Assembly (NCBI GenBank): GCA_933207985.1
Contig: OW240912.1
Span: 250,597,522-250,661,521, forward strand
DNA from: Pelobates cultripes
Taxonomy: Eukaryota > Chordata > Amphibia > Anura > Pelobatidae
Direction: 5' to 3'
DNA: 64,000 nucleotides
Shown here: positions 1 through 11,939 of the stretch, piece after piece
Position numbering within the stretch: position 1 is the stretch's first letter
Layout of the letters: the number at the start of each line of letters is the position of its first letter
Made by a program: the position numbers and the translations under genes
The notes under the pieces: model-generated
Database searches by the model: none
What the model saw: only the letters and a program-made list of their open reading frames with translations
Told to the model about the DNA's origin: nothing

Positions 1-229
1 TTTGTTACTAGCAATAATTAGCATGGTTTTATGAGACATAGGTCATGCCAAACTAACCTGATTGCATTCTACGAAGAAATAAGTAGAAATATAGATCAGG
101 GTGTTGCAGTGGATGAGATCTACTTGGATTTTGCCAAGGCATTTGATACGGTTCATCGCGATAGACTAGTTTTCAAACTAAAAGAAATTGGTCTAGATGA
201 ATATTCTTGTTCTTGGGTAGAACATTGGC
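1..229 (+). mobile_element. CR1/Rex1-group LINE, reverse transcriptase fragment (5' part)
   Basis: This is the middle of a non-LTR reverse transcriptase, open in the frame starting at base 31 and cut at its 5' side by the window edge. The translation carries the RT palm motif YLDFAKAFDTV, preceded by SCQTNLIAFYEE and followed by RLVFKLKEIGL and SWVEHWL, all typical of the CR1/Jockey group. The frame then runs by accident into the inserted TTAA element. Removing that insertion with one TTAA copy brings the frame back at 5458 with no shift, so the LINE was a single unit when it was hit. Assignment to the CR1/Rex1 group is firm at group level; the exact family is inference. Confidence 0.85.
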
Positions 230-2033
230 TTAACCCCTTAAGGACGGAGCCAAATGTACACGTTGTGAACAAAACAAAATGTAAACAAAACCTGGCATTT
301 GCGCTACATGCCTGTCCAACCGTAATACACCTCTTTCATAGTAAATGCACCCACCCTTATTATATATCATTTTATTCAGGGGAAACAGGGCTTTCATTTA
401 ATATCAAATATTTAGCTATGAAACATAATTTAATATGAAAAAAATGGGAGAAAATACGATTTTTTTGATTTTTTTAGTTCTACATGACATTTTAACGGTC
501 AGTGTCATAATACTGTTTGCTTTTACTGCAATAAAATACACATATTTGTATTCAGTAAAGTCTCACGTGTAAGACAGTACCCCCTATGTACAGGTTTTAT
601 GGCGTTTTGGGAAGTTACAGGGTCAAATATAGCACGTTACATTTGAAATTGAAATTCGCCAGATTGGTTACGTTGCCTTTGAGACTGTATAGTAGCCAGG
701 AATGAAATTTACACCCATAATGGCATACCATTTGCAATAGTAGACAACCCAAGGTATTGCAAATGGGGTATGTCCAGTCTTTTTTAGTAGCCATTTGGTC
801 ACAAACACTGGCCAAAGTTAGCGTTAGTATTTGTTTGTGTGTGAAAAATGCAAAAAACTCAAATTTTGGCCAGTGTTTGTGACTAAGTGGCTACTAAAAA
901 AGACTGGACATACCCTGTTTGCAATACCTTGGGTTGTCTACTATTGCAAATGGTATGCCATCATAGGTAATTTTCATTCTTGGGCTACCATAGGGTCTCA
1001 AAGGCAACGTAACCAATCTGGCGAATTTTAATGTGAAAAAAATGAAACACAAGCCTTATATTTGACGCTGTAACTTTTGAAAACACCATAAAACCTGTAC
1101 ATGAGGGGTACTGTTGTACTTCGGGAGACTTCGCTGAACACAAATATTTGTGTTTCAAAACAGTAAAAAGTATCACAGCAATAATATTGTCCGTGTAATG
1201 CTGTTTGTGCGTGAAAAATGCAAAAAACTTCACTTTTACTGGCGATATCATCGTTGTTATACATTTTACTGTTTTGAAACACTAATATTTGTGTTCAGCG
1301 AAGTCTCCCGAGTAGAACAGTACCCCCCATGTACAGGTTTTATGGTGTCTTGGAAAGTTATAGGGTTAAATATAGTGCTAACAAATTAAATTCCCTTGAC
1401 TTTCGGCATGGGTTGTCAGGCAGGTCCCGCTAATTGTAATTAATTAAGATACCTAATTATGTAAAAATATTACATAAATATATATGTAGAATTAATATAT
1501 GTATATATATACGTATGTGTATATATATGTATATATCTATATAATTTTTTAAAAATATTTTTATTTATATATAGGTATATATATAGTGATGTATACAGGG
1601 CCGGATAAACATAGGGGCTGATGGAGCTGCAGCTCCAGGCCCAGGCCCAGGCCCATGGAATAGGCCCATTTAAAAAAAAAAAAAAAAAAAAAATAAATAT
1701 TTTTTTTACACACTACTCAGGTTTGCCACCTGACTGGTATTTTACTGGCACAGCCGGTATTTGAGGCTGCCTGGCCGTGCCGGTATTGCAGTAATACCGG
1801 CAATACAAATGCAGGTATTTTTCTCAGAATAAATGGAGATTACTCTGCAATACCAGCAACGGCCAGTAAGGGTCACTGTGTGTGGAGAGAGGCAGGGATA
1901 GGAAGTAACAGCATATCCCTCCCTGCCTCTCTCTACTACTCACTGATCTGTGGGGGAGCAGCTACACAGCACAGAGAGTCCATACAGCAGCTCTACAGCT
2001 CAGGTAAGTGAGGGATGGGGGGAAAGACAGCAG

Positions 2034-3262
2034 GGACACATGGGGACACTGAGACACTAGGGGACACATGGGGACACTGAGACAGATGGGGACACTGAGA
2101 CACTAGGGGACACAGACACTAGGGGACACTGAGACACTAGGACACAGACACTGGGAGACCTGGGGACACAGACACTAGGGAACACTGAGACACTAGGGTA
2201 CACAGACACTAGGGGACACTGAGACACTAGGACACATGGGGACACAGACACTGGGAGACCTGGGGACACAGACACTAGGGAACACTGAGACACTAGGGGA
2301 CATATGGGGACACAGACACAAGGTGACACATACACTAGGGGACACATGGGGACAAAGACACTAGGGGACAAAGACACTGAGAGACCTGGAAACACTGAGA
2401 CACAGGAAAACATGGGGACACTGAGACACTTGGGGACACTGGAAAACATGGCGACACTGGTACACATGGGGATGCTGTGAGACATAGGGAGACACTGAGA
2501 CATTGGGACACGGAGACACTATGTCCCCATTTCTCCCAGTGTCCCCATGTCCCCCATCCAGTGTTGCTAGAGTCTCAGTGTCCCCAAGTCTCCCAGTGTC
2601 TCTGTCCCATGTCTCTCAGTGTGCCCTGTGTCCTTATATGTCCCAGTGTCCCCATGTCTATGTCCACAACTGTCCCCATGTCTCCCACTGTCCCCAAGTG
2701 TCTGTCTCCCAGCCAGTGTCCCCAAGTTTCCCAGTGTCTGTGTTCCCATGTCTCTGTGTCCCTAGTGTCTTAGTGTCCCCTAGTCTCCCAGTATCTGTGT
2801 CCCCGTGTCTCTGTGTCCCTAGTGTCTTAGTGTCCCCAAATGTTTCAGTGTCCCCATGTCTCCCAGTGTCTGTGTTCCTAGTGTCTCAGTGAGCCTAGTG
2901 TTCCAGTGTCCCCATATCTATGTCCACAACTTTTCCCATGTCTCCCAGTGTCCCCAAGTGTCTGTTTCCCAGCCAGTGTCCCCTAGTCTCCCAGTGTCTG
3001 TGTTCCCATGTCTCTGTGTCCCTAGTGTCTTAGTGTCCCCAAATGTTTCAGTGTCCCCATGTCTCCCAGTGTCTGTGTCCCTAGTGTCTCAGTGTCCCAT
3101 TTCTCCCAGTTTCCCTAAATGTCATGGGGACACACTGAGACATTGGGACACTAGGAGAAATGGGGACACTGAGACACTGGGAGATTAGGGGACTGGGCGA
3201 CATGGGGACACTGACACTGTGATACATAGAACACTGAGACATTGGGTGACTTGCTGGACTGA
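2034..3262. repeat. Strand-switching minisatellite (GGGGACACTGAGACACT type)
   Basis: Imperfect tandem units close to GGGGACACTGAGACACT fill 2034-2535 on the plus strand. From about 2520 to 3118 the same unit appears on the other strand (TGTCCCCA, CTCCCAGTGTC). From about 3124 to 3262 it flips back again. The array therefore switches polarity twice and could fold into long hairpins. Long open frames here, rich in Ser, Val, Cys and Pro, are translations of the repeat and not genes. The array lies inside the hAT element. Confidence 0.9.
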
Positions 3263-3432
3263 GACACTGGGAGCAATCCATCTATACAGCAGAATCAAAC
3301 TGTGAGTAGTTTGTTGGTGATTTTACAGAATTTTCTCTGATGTCACTCCTTGTGATTATACAAATGATTAAGGCTGGTATTTTTTTTTTCCAAGAAAGGT
3401 GGCAACCCTAACTACTCTTCACATACTCTTGC

Positions 3433-3986
3433 TTAAAGGAGCACTATAGGGTCAGAAACACAATCATGTATTTCTGACCCTATTATGTTAAAACCACCAC
3501 CCTGGCCCCTTCTTGCCTCCCTAAGTATAGTAAAATATAACTTGTATTCAAGTCTGCAGCTGCTGGCTCTGCCTCTGAACTGACTGTCTGCTGACATCAT
3601 CAGAAGTGGTGGTCTGAGCAAATTACAATACTTCCCCATAGGATTGGCTGAGACTGTCAACTAGGCAGATCAGGGGCAAAGCCAGCACAAGTCCAACATA
3701 GCCCTGGCCAATCAGCATCTCCTCATAAAGATAAATTGAATCAATGCATCTCTATGAGGAAAGTTCAGTGTCTGCATGCAGAGGGTGGAGACACTGAATG
3801 GCAGTGCTGCACACTAGGCAGTACTGCCCCAGGAAGCACCTCTAGCAGCCATCTAAGGAGTGGCCAGTGGAGTTATTTTCTCTGAAAAGACAGTGTTTAC
3901 TGCAAAAGGCCTGAATGGAACGATTCGACTCACCAGAACAAATACAACAAGCTGTAGTTGTACTGGTGGCTATAGTGTCCCTTTAA
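3433..3986. mobile_element. T2/Kolobok-type MITE inside the hAT element
   Basis: The copy is bounded by TTAA at 3433-3436 and 3983-3986. It opens TTAAAGGAGCACTATAGGG and closes GGCTATAGTGTCCCTTTAA, inverted ends of the TTAAAGGRR type known from frog T2 elements. Just inside the left end is a short hairpin built on GGGTCAGAAA and its complement TTTCTGACCC. There is no coding capacity. It is the innermost of four nested insertions: LINE, TTAA copy A, hAT, T2. Confidence 0.8.
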
Positions 3987-5457
3987 GTTTGTAAGCTTAA
4001 GAGGGATGTATGGGAACAAAACTTGTGTGGACTGGCTGACAATAAAATTAGTTTAGGTAATGCAGATGTTGGTCTCTCTAACACTGTGGCATGTCCCCTT
4101 TCTTCTACACTCACTACATCCACCTTTTCTCTGTCTCAGACTATATACCAGGAACTTCTGCCTGCTAGTAAGATGATAAGGAGACAAGTGGACCAGCGAG
4201 TGCTAGGGGACAGTCCTTAGAAAGCATGGAGTGAGTGCATCATTAGATGCATTTATGACAAGCTCTGGGCCTGCCTGCATAGTATGCCCTTAGTTGGACA
4301 GCCTGCAGGATTGGCAGGCAGCCTGACATGGATTCATGCCAGGCTGTCCTTCCAATTCTTTGGAAAGACATGCCCCCTTTTTGGGCATGTTCTCCCCTTT
4401 TGGCAGGTCTGGTCACGTGATTCGCACCAGTGGCCAACCCTTTTACCCCGCCGATTGACTTCCTGCTTCACTGGACACTGCTGTTAGGGGGGTATGGATT
4501 TACTTGAAAGATGAAAACATATATCAGAGAGAGATTATCATAGAGTATGTTTTTTCTTATAGCTGCATCCTTTGTTTCCCTCCAGCACCATCTCCATCAG
4601 ATACATGACGCTTGGGAGGAATGACTGTTTTAGTGTTTTTGGTCGATAAGATTCCGTAATTAGGCCCATCATAATTGTCAGCACCAGGCCCAGTGTGCTC
4701 TTAATCCGGCCCTGGATATATACGTATATATTTATGTATATAGATATATATATTATTTTGTTCTACGTGTATTTTGATATATATATATATATATATATAT
4801 ATTAATTTCACTATACAGTTAGAACGAAATAACACACATCTATATATTTTTTAATTATTTATATTTAATTATTTTTTTAATTTTATTTTTTAACGTATTT
4901 ACATTTAAATTTTTTTATATTATATATAAATATATATATAACAATAATTATATATATATTTAATCAGTATCAGTCTACGTGTAATTTGATATTAATATAT
5001 ATATATATATAATTATATATATATTAATAGTAAAATACACCTAGACGGTGTACATGTGTGTATGTATATGTGTATATATATACTTAGATCATATATATAT
5101 AATATATATATATGATCTAAGTATATATTATTTTTTTTTTTACACCATTTATTTGTTTTAATTTTATTTTCAGCCAGCAGGGGGACCACCTGTCATTACA
5201 GGCAGCCCCCCTGCTGGCAATACAGAAGCCAGCTATCCCCGGCCATGTGATTGTGGGGTCCTAGCAAGGACCCCACTCTCACATGGCCGGGGGGCTTCAT
5301 GGAGGACGGAAGTGCCGCGGGGGGCTCCCTGGGAGCGTGGGACCGCCGGCGACCGGGTAAGTACCGAAAGACCGGAGGGCGTACTATTACGCCCGGCGGC
5401 GTTTAGAGCCGCCTATAATAGGGCATAATAGTACGCCCTCCGGTCTGAAGGGGTTAA

Positions 5458-6313
5458 AGAGAGAGTACAACGAGTTGTCATTAATGGTACATTTTCAAGC
5501 TCGACAAAAGTGGTAAGTGGTGTCCCTCAGGGTTCTGTTTTGGGACCACTTCTATTTAACATATTTATAAATGATCTTCCAATGGATTGAAAGCCATGTT
5601 TTAGTATTTGCACAAAACTTTGTAAAATAATCAAATATGAGCAGGATATTGCTTTGCTGCAGAGGGATTTAGATAGATTGGGGGACTGGGCACTAAAATG
5701 GCAGATGCAAAGAGAAATGCAAAGTTATGCACATCAGGGTCAAGAATGCACAAGCAATTTACACCCTAAATGGTAGTGAATTAGGGAGGATTTGGTAATT
5801 GTTATAGACAACAAATTAGGCAACTATATGCAATGTCAGTCTGCAGTTGTTAAGGCCAGTAAGGTTTTGTAATTTATAAATAAGGTCATAAATTCTAAGG
5901 ATGAAAATATAATTTTGCCTCTTTATAAATGGTAAGACCACACCTTGAATATGCTGTGCAATTTTGGGCACCTGTTTTAAAGAAAGATATCATGGCACTA
6001 GAAAGAGTGCAGAGACCAGCTACAAAATTGATCAAAGGAATGGAGCACTTTAGTTACGAAGAAAGGTTAAAAAAATGTTAATCTCTTTAGTTTGGAAAAA
6101 CAGTGCCTGAGAGGGAATATGATAACATTATACAAATATATTCGGAGCCAGTACACACCAATATCTGGAAATCTATTCAGAAACAGGACTATACATAGGA
6201 CACAAGGTCATGCATTTAGGCTGGAAGAACAGAGATTTCATCTAAGGCAAAGGAAAAGTTTTTTCACAGTAAGAACTATATGGAGGTGGTTTTATCAGAG
6301 TCCATACAGATGT
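5458..6313 (+). pseudogene. CR1/Rex1-group LINE, RT and C-terminal fragment (decayed)
   Basis: This continues the LINE of 1-229. The reading [19 protein letters not shown] matches the RT motif after the palm helix. A stop follows soon after, and the catalytic FADD-type motif reads FAQN (near 5610), so the active-site aspartates are lost. Later reading shifts frame repeatedly. From about 6080 the C-terminal region is recognisable (FSLEKQCLRGN, ITLYKYI, EEQRFHLRQRKSFFTVRTIW). The copy is dead and was interrupted a second time at 6314 by TTAA copy B. Confidence 0.8.
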
Positions 6314-8423
6314 TTAACCCCTTAAAACCGGAGGACGTACAATTACGCCCTCTAATAGGCGGCTCTAAACGCCGCCGGGCGTAATTGTACGCCCTCCGGT
6401 TTTTGTTAACTTACCCGGTCGCCGGCGGTCCCACGCCGGCGAACGCGGTTGGGGGGACTCCCAGGGAGCCCCCCGCGGCACGTCCGTCCTCGTCGAAGCC
6501 CCCCGGCCATGTGAGAGTGGGGTCCTAGCGAGGACCCCACAATCACATGGCCGGGATAGCTGGCTTCTGTATTGCCGGCAGGGGGGCTGCCTGTAATGAC
6601 AGGTGGTCCCCCTGCTGGCTGAAAATAAAATAAAAATAAGTTAATGGTGTAAAAAAAAAAAATTATATATACTTAGATCATATATATATATTATATATAT
6701 ATGATCTAAGTATATATATACACATATATACATACACACACATACACCGTCTAGGTGTATTTTACTATTAATATATATATAATTATATATATATATTAAT
6801 ATCAAATTACACGTAGACTGATACTGATTAAATATATATATAATTATTGTTATATATATATTTATATATAATATAAAAAAAATAAAAATGTAAATACGTT
6901 AAAAAATAAAATTAAAAAAATAATTAAAAATAAATAATTAAAAATATATAGATGTGTGTTATTTCGTTCTAACTGTTTTGTGAAATTAATATATATATAT
7001 ATATCAAAATACACGTAGAACGAAATAATATATATATCTATATACATAAATATATACATATATATCACTATATATATACCTATATATAAATAAAAATATT
7101 TTTTAAAAATTATATAGATATATACATATATATACACATACGTATATATACATATATTAATTCTACATATATATTTATGTATTATTTTTACATAATTAGG
7201 TATCTTAATTAATTACAATTAGCAGGACCTGCCTGACAACCCATGCCGAAAGTAAAGGGAATTTAATTTGCTAGCACTATATTTAACCCTATAACTTTCC
7301 GAAACACCATAAAACCTGTACATGGGGGGTACTGTTCTACTCGGGAGACTTCGCTGAACAAAAATATTAGTGTTTCAAAACAGTAAAATTTATTACAACG
7401 ATGATATCGCCAGTAAAAGTGACGTTTTTTGCATTTTTCACGCACAAACAGCATTACACGGACAATATTATTGCTGTGATACCTTTTACTGTTTTGAAAC
7501 ACAAATATGTGTTCAGCGAAGTCTCCCGAGTACAACAGTACCCCTCATGTACAGGTTTTATGGTGTTTTCAAAAGTTACAGCGTCAAATATAAGGCTTGC
7601 ATTTCAGTTTTTTCACATTAAAATTCGCCAGATTGGTTATGTTGCCTTCGAGACCCTATGGTAGCCCAAGAATGAAAATTACCCCTATGATGGCATACCA
7701 TTTGCAATAGTAGACAACCCAAGGTATTGAAAACAGGGTATGTCCAGTCTTTTTTAGTAGCCACTTAGTCACAAACACTGGCCAAAATTGGCATTTTTTG
7801 CATTTTTCACACACAAACAAATACTAACGCTAACTTTGGCCAGTGTTTGTGACCAAATGGCTACTATAAAAGACTGGACATACCCCATTTGCAATACCTT
7901 GGGTTGTCTACTATTGCAAATGGTATGCCATTATGGGTGTAAATTTCATTCCTGGCTACTATAAAGTCCCAAAGGCAACGTAACCAATCTGGCAAATTTC
8001 AATTTCAAATGTAACGTGCTATATTTGACCCTGTAACTTCCCAAAACGCCATAAAACCTGTACATAGGGGGTACTGTCTTACACGTGAGATTTTACTGAA
8101 TATAAATATGTGTATTTTATTGCAGTAAAAGCAAACAGTATTATGACATTGACCGTTAAAATGTCATGTAGAACTAAAAAAATCCCCAAAAAAACGTATT
8201 TTCTCCCATTTTTTTCATATTAAATTATGTTTCATAGCTAAATATTTGATATTAAATGAAAGCCCTGTTTCCCCTGAATAAAATGATATATAATAAGGGT
8301 GGGTGTATTTACTATGAAAGAGGTGTATTACGGTTGGACAGACATGTAGCGCAAATGCCAGGTTTTGTTTACATTTTGTTTTGTTCACAATGTGTACATT
8401 TGGCTCCGTCCTTAAGGGGTTAA
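6314..8423 (+). mobile_element. TTAA element copy B (reference-like copy, about 2.1 kb)
   Basis: TTAA duplicates lie at 6314-6317 and 8420-8423. The body starts CCCCTTAAAACCGGAGG and ends CCGTCCTTAAGGGG. The interior is a chain of inverted repeats: 6328-6399 (GC-rich, with an inner GGCGGC/GCCGCC stem), 6503-6553, 6574-6619, 6665-6720 (around ACTTAGATCATATA), 6748-6820, 6945-7043, 7293-7577 and 7621-8004 (arms of roughly 120-170 bp), followed by a third copy of the CATAAAACCTGTACAT module at about 8048. No transposase is present. The insertion splits the 3' part of the LINE and lies opposite in orientation to copy A. Confidence 0.85.
7293..8004. repeat. Two back-to-back long palindromes in TTAA copy B
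   Basis: The first palindrome (7293-7577) has arms containing CATAAAACCTGTACATG, GGGAGACTTCGCTGAACA and TGTTTCAAAACAGTAAAA, each mirrored on the other side of a central spacer of about 90 bp. The second (7621-8004) has arms containing CCAGATTGGTTA, GCATACCATTTGCAATAGTA, GACAACCCAAGGTATTG and CACAAACACTGGCCAAA, again mirrored. Both are shared with copies A and D. ORFs of 80-90 residues here come from reading the two arms and have no codon-level support. Confidence 0.85.
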
Positions 8424-8697
8424 ACAGCAATTGGATAAATACTTCCAAAAACATAACATACAGGGATATAATTTCTAATTAGTGGGGTCATAGCTGCTTG
8501 ATCCAAGGAGATATCTGACTGCCATTTTATGGTTAAGAAGGACATTTTTCCTAGTTTGTTGCAAAATTGGAAGCGCTTTAGACTGGGTTTTTTGCTTTCT
8601 TTTGGATCAATCGCAAAAACATATGTGAGGAAGGCTGAACTTGATGGACGCAAGTCTCTTTTCATCTATGTAAATATGTAACTATGTAACACAATAT
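8424..8697 (+). mobile_element. CR1/Rex1-group LINE, 3' UTR and tail
   Basis: After copy B the LINE resumes with ACAGCAATTGGATAAATAC and runs through a conserved 3' region (GCTGCTTGATCCAAGGAGA; AAATTGGAAGCGCTT; AACTTGATGGACGCAAG). It ends in short tandem copies of TATGTAAC, the microsatellite-like tail of this LINE group in place of poly(A). This marks the true 3' end of the element that begins left of the window. Confidence 0.85.
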
Positions 8698-10950
8698 TTT
8701 ACAAAATTATAAAAATATAAAAAGACATGCAAAAGATGAAGAATAAACAGCTAAACCATCATGGATTGTTATAGGTATGGTTTAGCTGTAGATTGTATAT
8801 TAGACGGGACAGATCATTTCAAAGATTTAAGACTCGAGGAAGGGTTTATGTTTTAGAAAATTCCAAAGAAACTTAGAGATATATGAAGTTTTTGACAATT
8901 TACCAGCATTCAGTGAGTTAAGAGATTTCTACCTCTTCCAAACTCATAGGGTTCAAAATGAAGACATTTTAGCTACCTACAATAGCTGAAGCATTTGGTA
9001 AAATATGATACAACGTCTGGGATGTGTTCAAAAAGACATGAAAGATTATAATTGTTAGTGTGTTGTTAGTTTAAGTCTGTTGTGTTTGTCTATACTTGTT
9101 ACTTTGATAAAGATTACATTTATGACCAATTTTATGACCAGGTCGCTGACTTTTTCTTGTCACATTAATTCATTGCTAATGATTCATCTTCTTTTGAGCA
9201 TAGCATACCTATACTAGGCTGAACATTCTACTCCAGTAGCATTCTCATAGCACCCTGAAATCTCTTTTTTCTCATATTTTCTTTTTTCCTAATGATTAAT
9301 ATATTTTTTGAATAGAAGAAAAACTATTAGAAAATAGAAGAAAAAATTAATCTAAAATCAGATTTTGATTACATTTCTGGATGTTTCCAGAAAACTGGAT
9401 GATTCTGGCACATCTTGATGCTTGCTGATATAGAGAAAACTGATACACAGCGAATAATATGTTTTTACATTTAACAGTCCAGGTTTATTCCTAAAACCAG
9501 TAGTGCAAAAGGGGCTGGGTGGTAAGTCTTCTTTTCGACGTGTGTGTGGTCAATGCTTCCTAGAGTGTAATCCTTTAAGAATCAAGGAATAGGTAGATCC
9601 ATTTGTAACTTGCCATAGTTAGGTTTATGGCCTAACTGTGCATTGGCATCATGTTTTTTACTGTTAAAGGGAGTTCTTACCTATATTATTATCAATGTTA
9701 TTGTTATGATCAGTAGGGTGATTAGGACTATTTGCAGCAGGAGAAATATTTATGGTTTTCATAATCATAAGTGTTTATCTAAATGGGCAACAAATACGGA
9801 TATACATTGACCAGTCTGTTTAAATTTTCTTTGTATTTAGTTATTTTATCAATTTAAAATACCTACATTTTGCTTAAGTCATAAAGCATTTGACTTAAAA
9901 CCTATCTGGGGGGATCCATGCTCGTTTCTGCTTTCTACACCCATTAGTAATTTATAGGTTCACAATAGCATCCACATTTTTTAGAATATTTTAATACAGC
10001 AGTATGCTATTGTATAGAACTAAAGCATAGTTTCTAAATTCATAAAAACAATATTTAAACTAATCCATTCCTAAAAGCTATGGTTTTAAATCTGCATCCT
10101 TTATTTATGAGTCAATTATTATGTTACATGTCTTCTTTGAACAATGGTTCTAGTAGTCCAACCGGGACAGAATTGAGCAATATAAGTGTGATATAATACC
10201 AGGCCTATTTAAGCAGTTGTATATAAAGAATTAAAAATTATGGCTTAACACATAACATCTTCTCTTGACACACTATACCAAAGTCCTCTAATTAATACTT
10301 TGAAAAATTTCTAAAAAGCCCAACATAAAAATATAGCAGTGACATGTTTATTCCATAATTTATTCATTTTCCAAGGAAAATGCTTAAATATATCACAGCT
10401 TTACAAAGCATTTTATGTTAGGCCTTAATCGTGTGTTAGTTGGCACGAACGTTGCATTAGATAGTAACTGTGCCAAACACCACAGGCAACATATGTATAA
10501 TTAAGGTACAATAGAGAAAGTTGCGAATGTGTGTTGGTTCTCTTTTTGTTTACTCCTTTATGATCAAAGTCCTACGGTAATGACAGTTTGATGAAAGCCA
10601 TGATTCTGCATATTAGGTGATGATAGATAAGAAATCGGCAAAAAAACATGTCAGCTGAATCTGCTCCAAGCGCTCCTAAACAAACATGAACTACATCTCT
10701 CACCACCAAACAGGATAAACACTACAAACTATAAATTACTTTTTTTTGCTTTTCTGTACCCATGAACAGCTAGAAGAAACTGAACTTAAATTTATTTTGC
10801 TTTTTAACCATTTGTTATGTATTTATGTAGGCATGCATCTATGTATGTACTGTTGTCTCTGTCTATCTACCAGCTATTTTCATTGATAAATAAATGGCAA
10901 AATTACAAAATGGAGAAAAGTATCCAAGAAATTATGGTGTAAAAAAAGAG
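8698..10950. other. Unassigned AT-rich intergenic DNA
   Basis: I see no ORF with protein-like composition, no recognisable repeat ends and no RNA gene in this stretch. Base use is even and AT-rich, as expected for old non-coding DNA. Confidence 0.5.
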
Positions 10951-10954
10951 TTTT

Positions 10955-11013
10955 ACACTCTAACAAGTACAGAACATATATATTTATATACATTTTGTAC
11001 TTGTTAGAGTTTA
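10955..11013. repeat. Short palindrome around CTCTAACAAGTACA
   Basis: CTCTAACAAGTACA and its complement TGTACTTGTTAGAG face each other across a short AT-rich loop, making a hairpin of about 55 bp just upstream of the Tc1 relic. It may be a small MITE or a transposon end; I could not tie it to a family. Confidence 0.55.
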
Positions 11014-11029
11014 AAACTTATATATATAA

Positions 11030-11630
11030 GTACAATGTCAAGCATTGAGTGGTGTAAAGCACGCCGCGTTTGGACTCTGGAGCAATGGAAATGTGTTCTG
11101 TGAAGTGATGAATCACGTTTCTCTGATGGGCGAGTCTTGGTTTGGTGGATGCCAGGAGAACGCTTGACTGCAGAATGCATGACTGCATTGTGTCAACTGT
11201 AAAGTTTGAGTGAGTATGGATAATGGTACAAGGCTGTTTTTCAGGGGTTGGGCTAGGCCCCTTACTTCCAGTGAAAGGTAATCTTAATACTTCAGCATAC
11301 CAAGACATTTTGGACAATGCTATGCTTCCAACTTTGTGGGAACAGTTTGGGGAAGGTAATTTTCTATTCCATCATGACTGTGCCCCGGTGCACAAAGCAT
11401 GCAGGCATGGTTTGATGATTTTAGGGTTGAAGAACTTGAGTGGCTTGCACAGAGCCCTGCATTCAACCCTGTTGCACACCTTTGGGATGAACTGGAAAGG
11501 AGATTGCGAGCCAGACCTCCACATCCAACATCAGTACCTAACACTTTTTTTACATTACCATGGAAAATATATTTTAGTTTTAATATGGGACATTTATATA
11601 CACCATAATCACCCAAGTTGGTAGAATGCA
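11030..11630 (+). pseudogene. Tc1-like transposase relic (5'-truncated)
   Basis: The translation shows the second half of a Tc1/mariner DDE transposase. WTLEQWK and SDESRFSDGR (first catalytic Asp) lie near 11070-11130. CFSGVGLGPLLPVKGNL and HDCAPVHKA (second Asp) follow in the frame beginning 11223. EELEWLAQSP and HLWDELERRLRARPPHP (catalytic Glu) lie in a different frame from 11399. At least two frameshifts and several stops disable it. The N-terminal DNA-binding domain and the last part after TSVP are missing. An open frame on the opposite strand is a shadow. Confidence 0.85.
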
Positions 11631-11939
11631 TTGCACTGAGAAACTACCCTCACAAGTCAAGCCTTTCCTCCAATAGTTTTGCTGTGATATCATATCAGAT
11701 ATGAAGGCAGTTACAGATAAGCTTACTAAAACTATTACTGACTGATTAAATTGAAAATAAACTGGATGAAATTATAGACACACCAAATGCACTTGCAGAT
11801 CAACATCAAGTGACAGCAGTGCTTGTTAAATAACAGAAAAGACAACACATTTTGAATTTAAGGGTGTACCCCTTGTTTTTGGGGTACATCCAAAACTTGG
11901 TTAAAAATGTGTGCACAATAATTATGTTAAATGTTTATC

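Larger units (their letters stand above)
1588..4722. mobile_element. hAT-like non-autonomous element with 8-bp target duplication, nested in TTAA copy A
   Basis: The element runs 1596-4714. It begins CAGGGCCGGATAAACA and ends TCTTAATCCGGCCCTG, short inverted ends of the hAT type. It is flanked by GATGTATA (1588-1595) and GATATATA (4715-4722). The uninterrupted site in copy B (reverse strand) reads GATATATA once, which confirms an 8-bp duplication with one later change. No transposase was recognised. The interior holds a run of A, a palindromic stretch around a CCGGTATT motif (1735-1860), a 1.2-kb minisatellite (2034-3262) and a T2 MITE (3433-3986). 3987-4680 is otherwise unassigned. Confidence 0.8.
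230..5457 (-). mobile_element. TTAA element copy A (piggyBac-like, non-coding), reverse orientation, holding a hAT insertion
   Basis: A TTAA target duplication (230-233 and 5454-5457) flanks a body that starts CCCCTTAAGGACGG and ends CCGGTCTGAAGGGG. Those short inverted ends and the TTAA target fit the piggyBac superfamily. No transposase is present, so the element is non-autonomous. Sequence and order match copies B, C and D on the opposite strand: the GC-rich hairpin end is at 5160-5453 and the palindromic module end is at 234-1400. The copy is 5.2 kb instead of about 2.1 kb because a 3.1-kb hAT element (1596-4714) sits in its AT-rich middle. ORFs inside it are accidents of the palindromes. 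Copy A splits the LINE at 1-229 and 5458-6313. Confidence 0.85.

Noticed and set aside
2057..3281. Ser/Val/Cys/Pro-rich frames of 98-148 residues on both strands
   Set aside because: Products of the GGGGACACTGAGACACT minisatellite read in different frames; no start context or domain.
7263..7664. Repeated frames of 80-90 residues (words such as YCFETLIFVFSEVSR) that recur in copies A-E
   Set aside because: The recurrence comes from the transposon palindromes. The two arms give related peptides in several frames on both strands, so there is no sign of protein selection.
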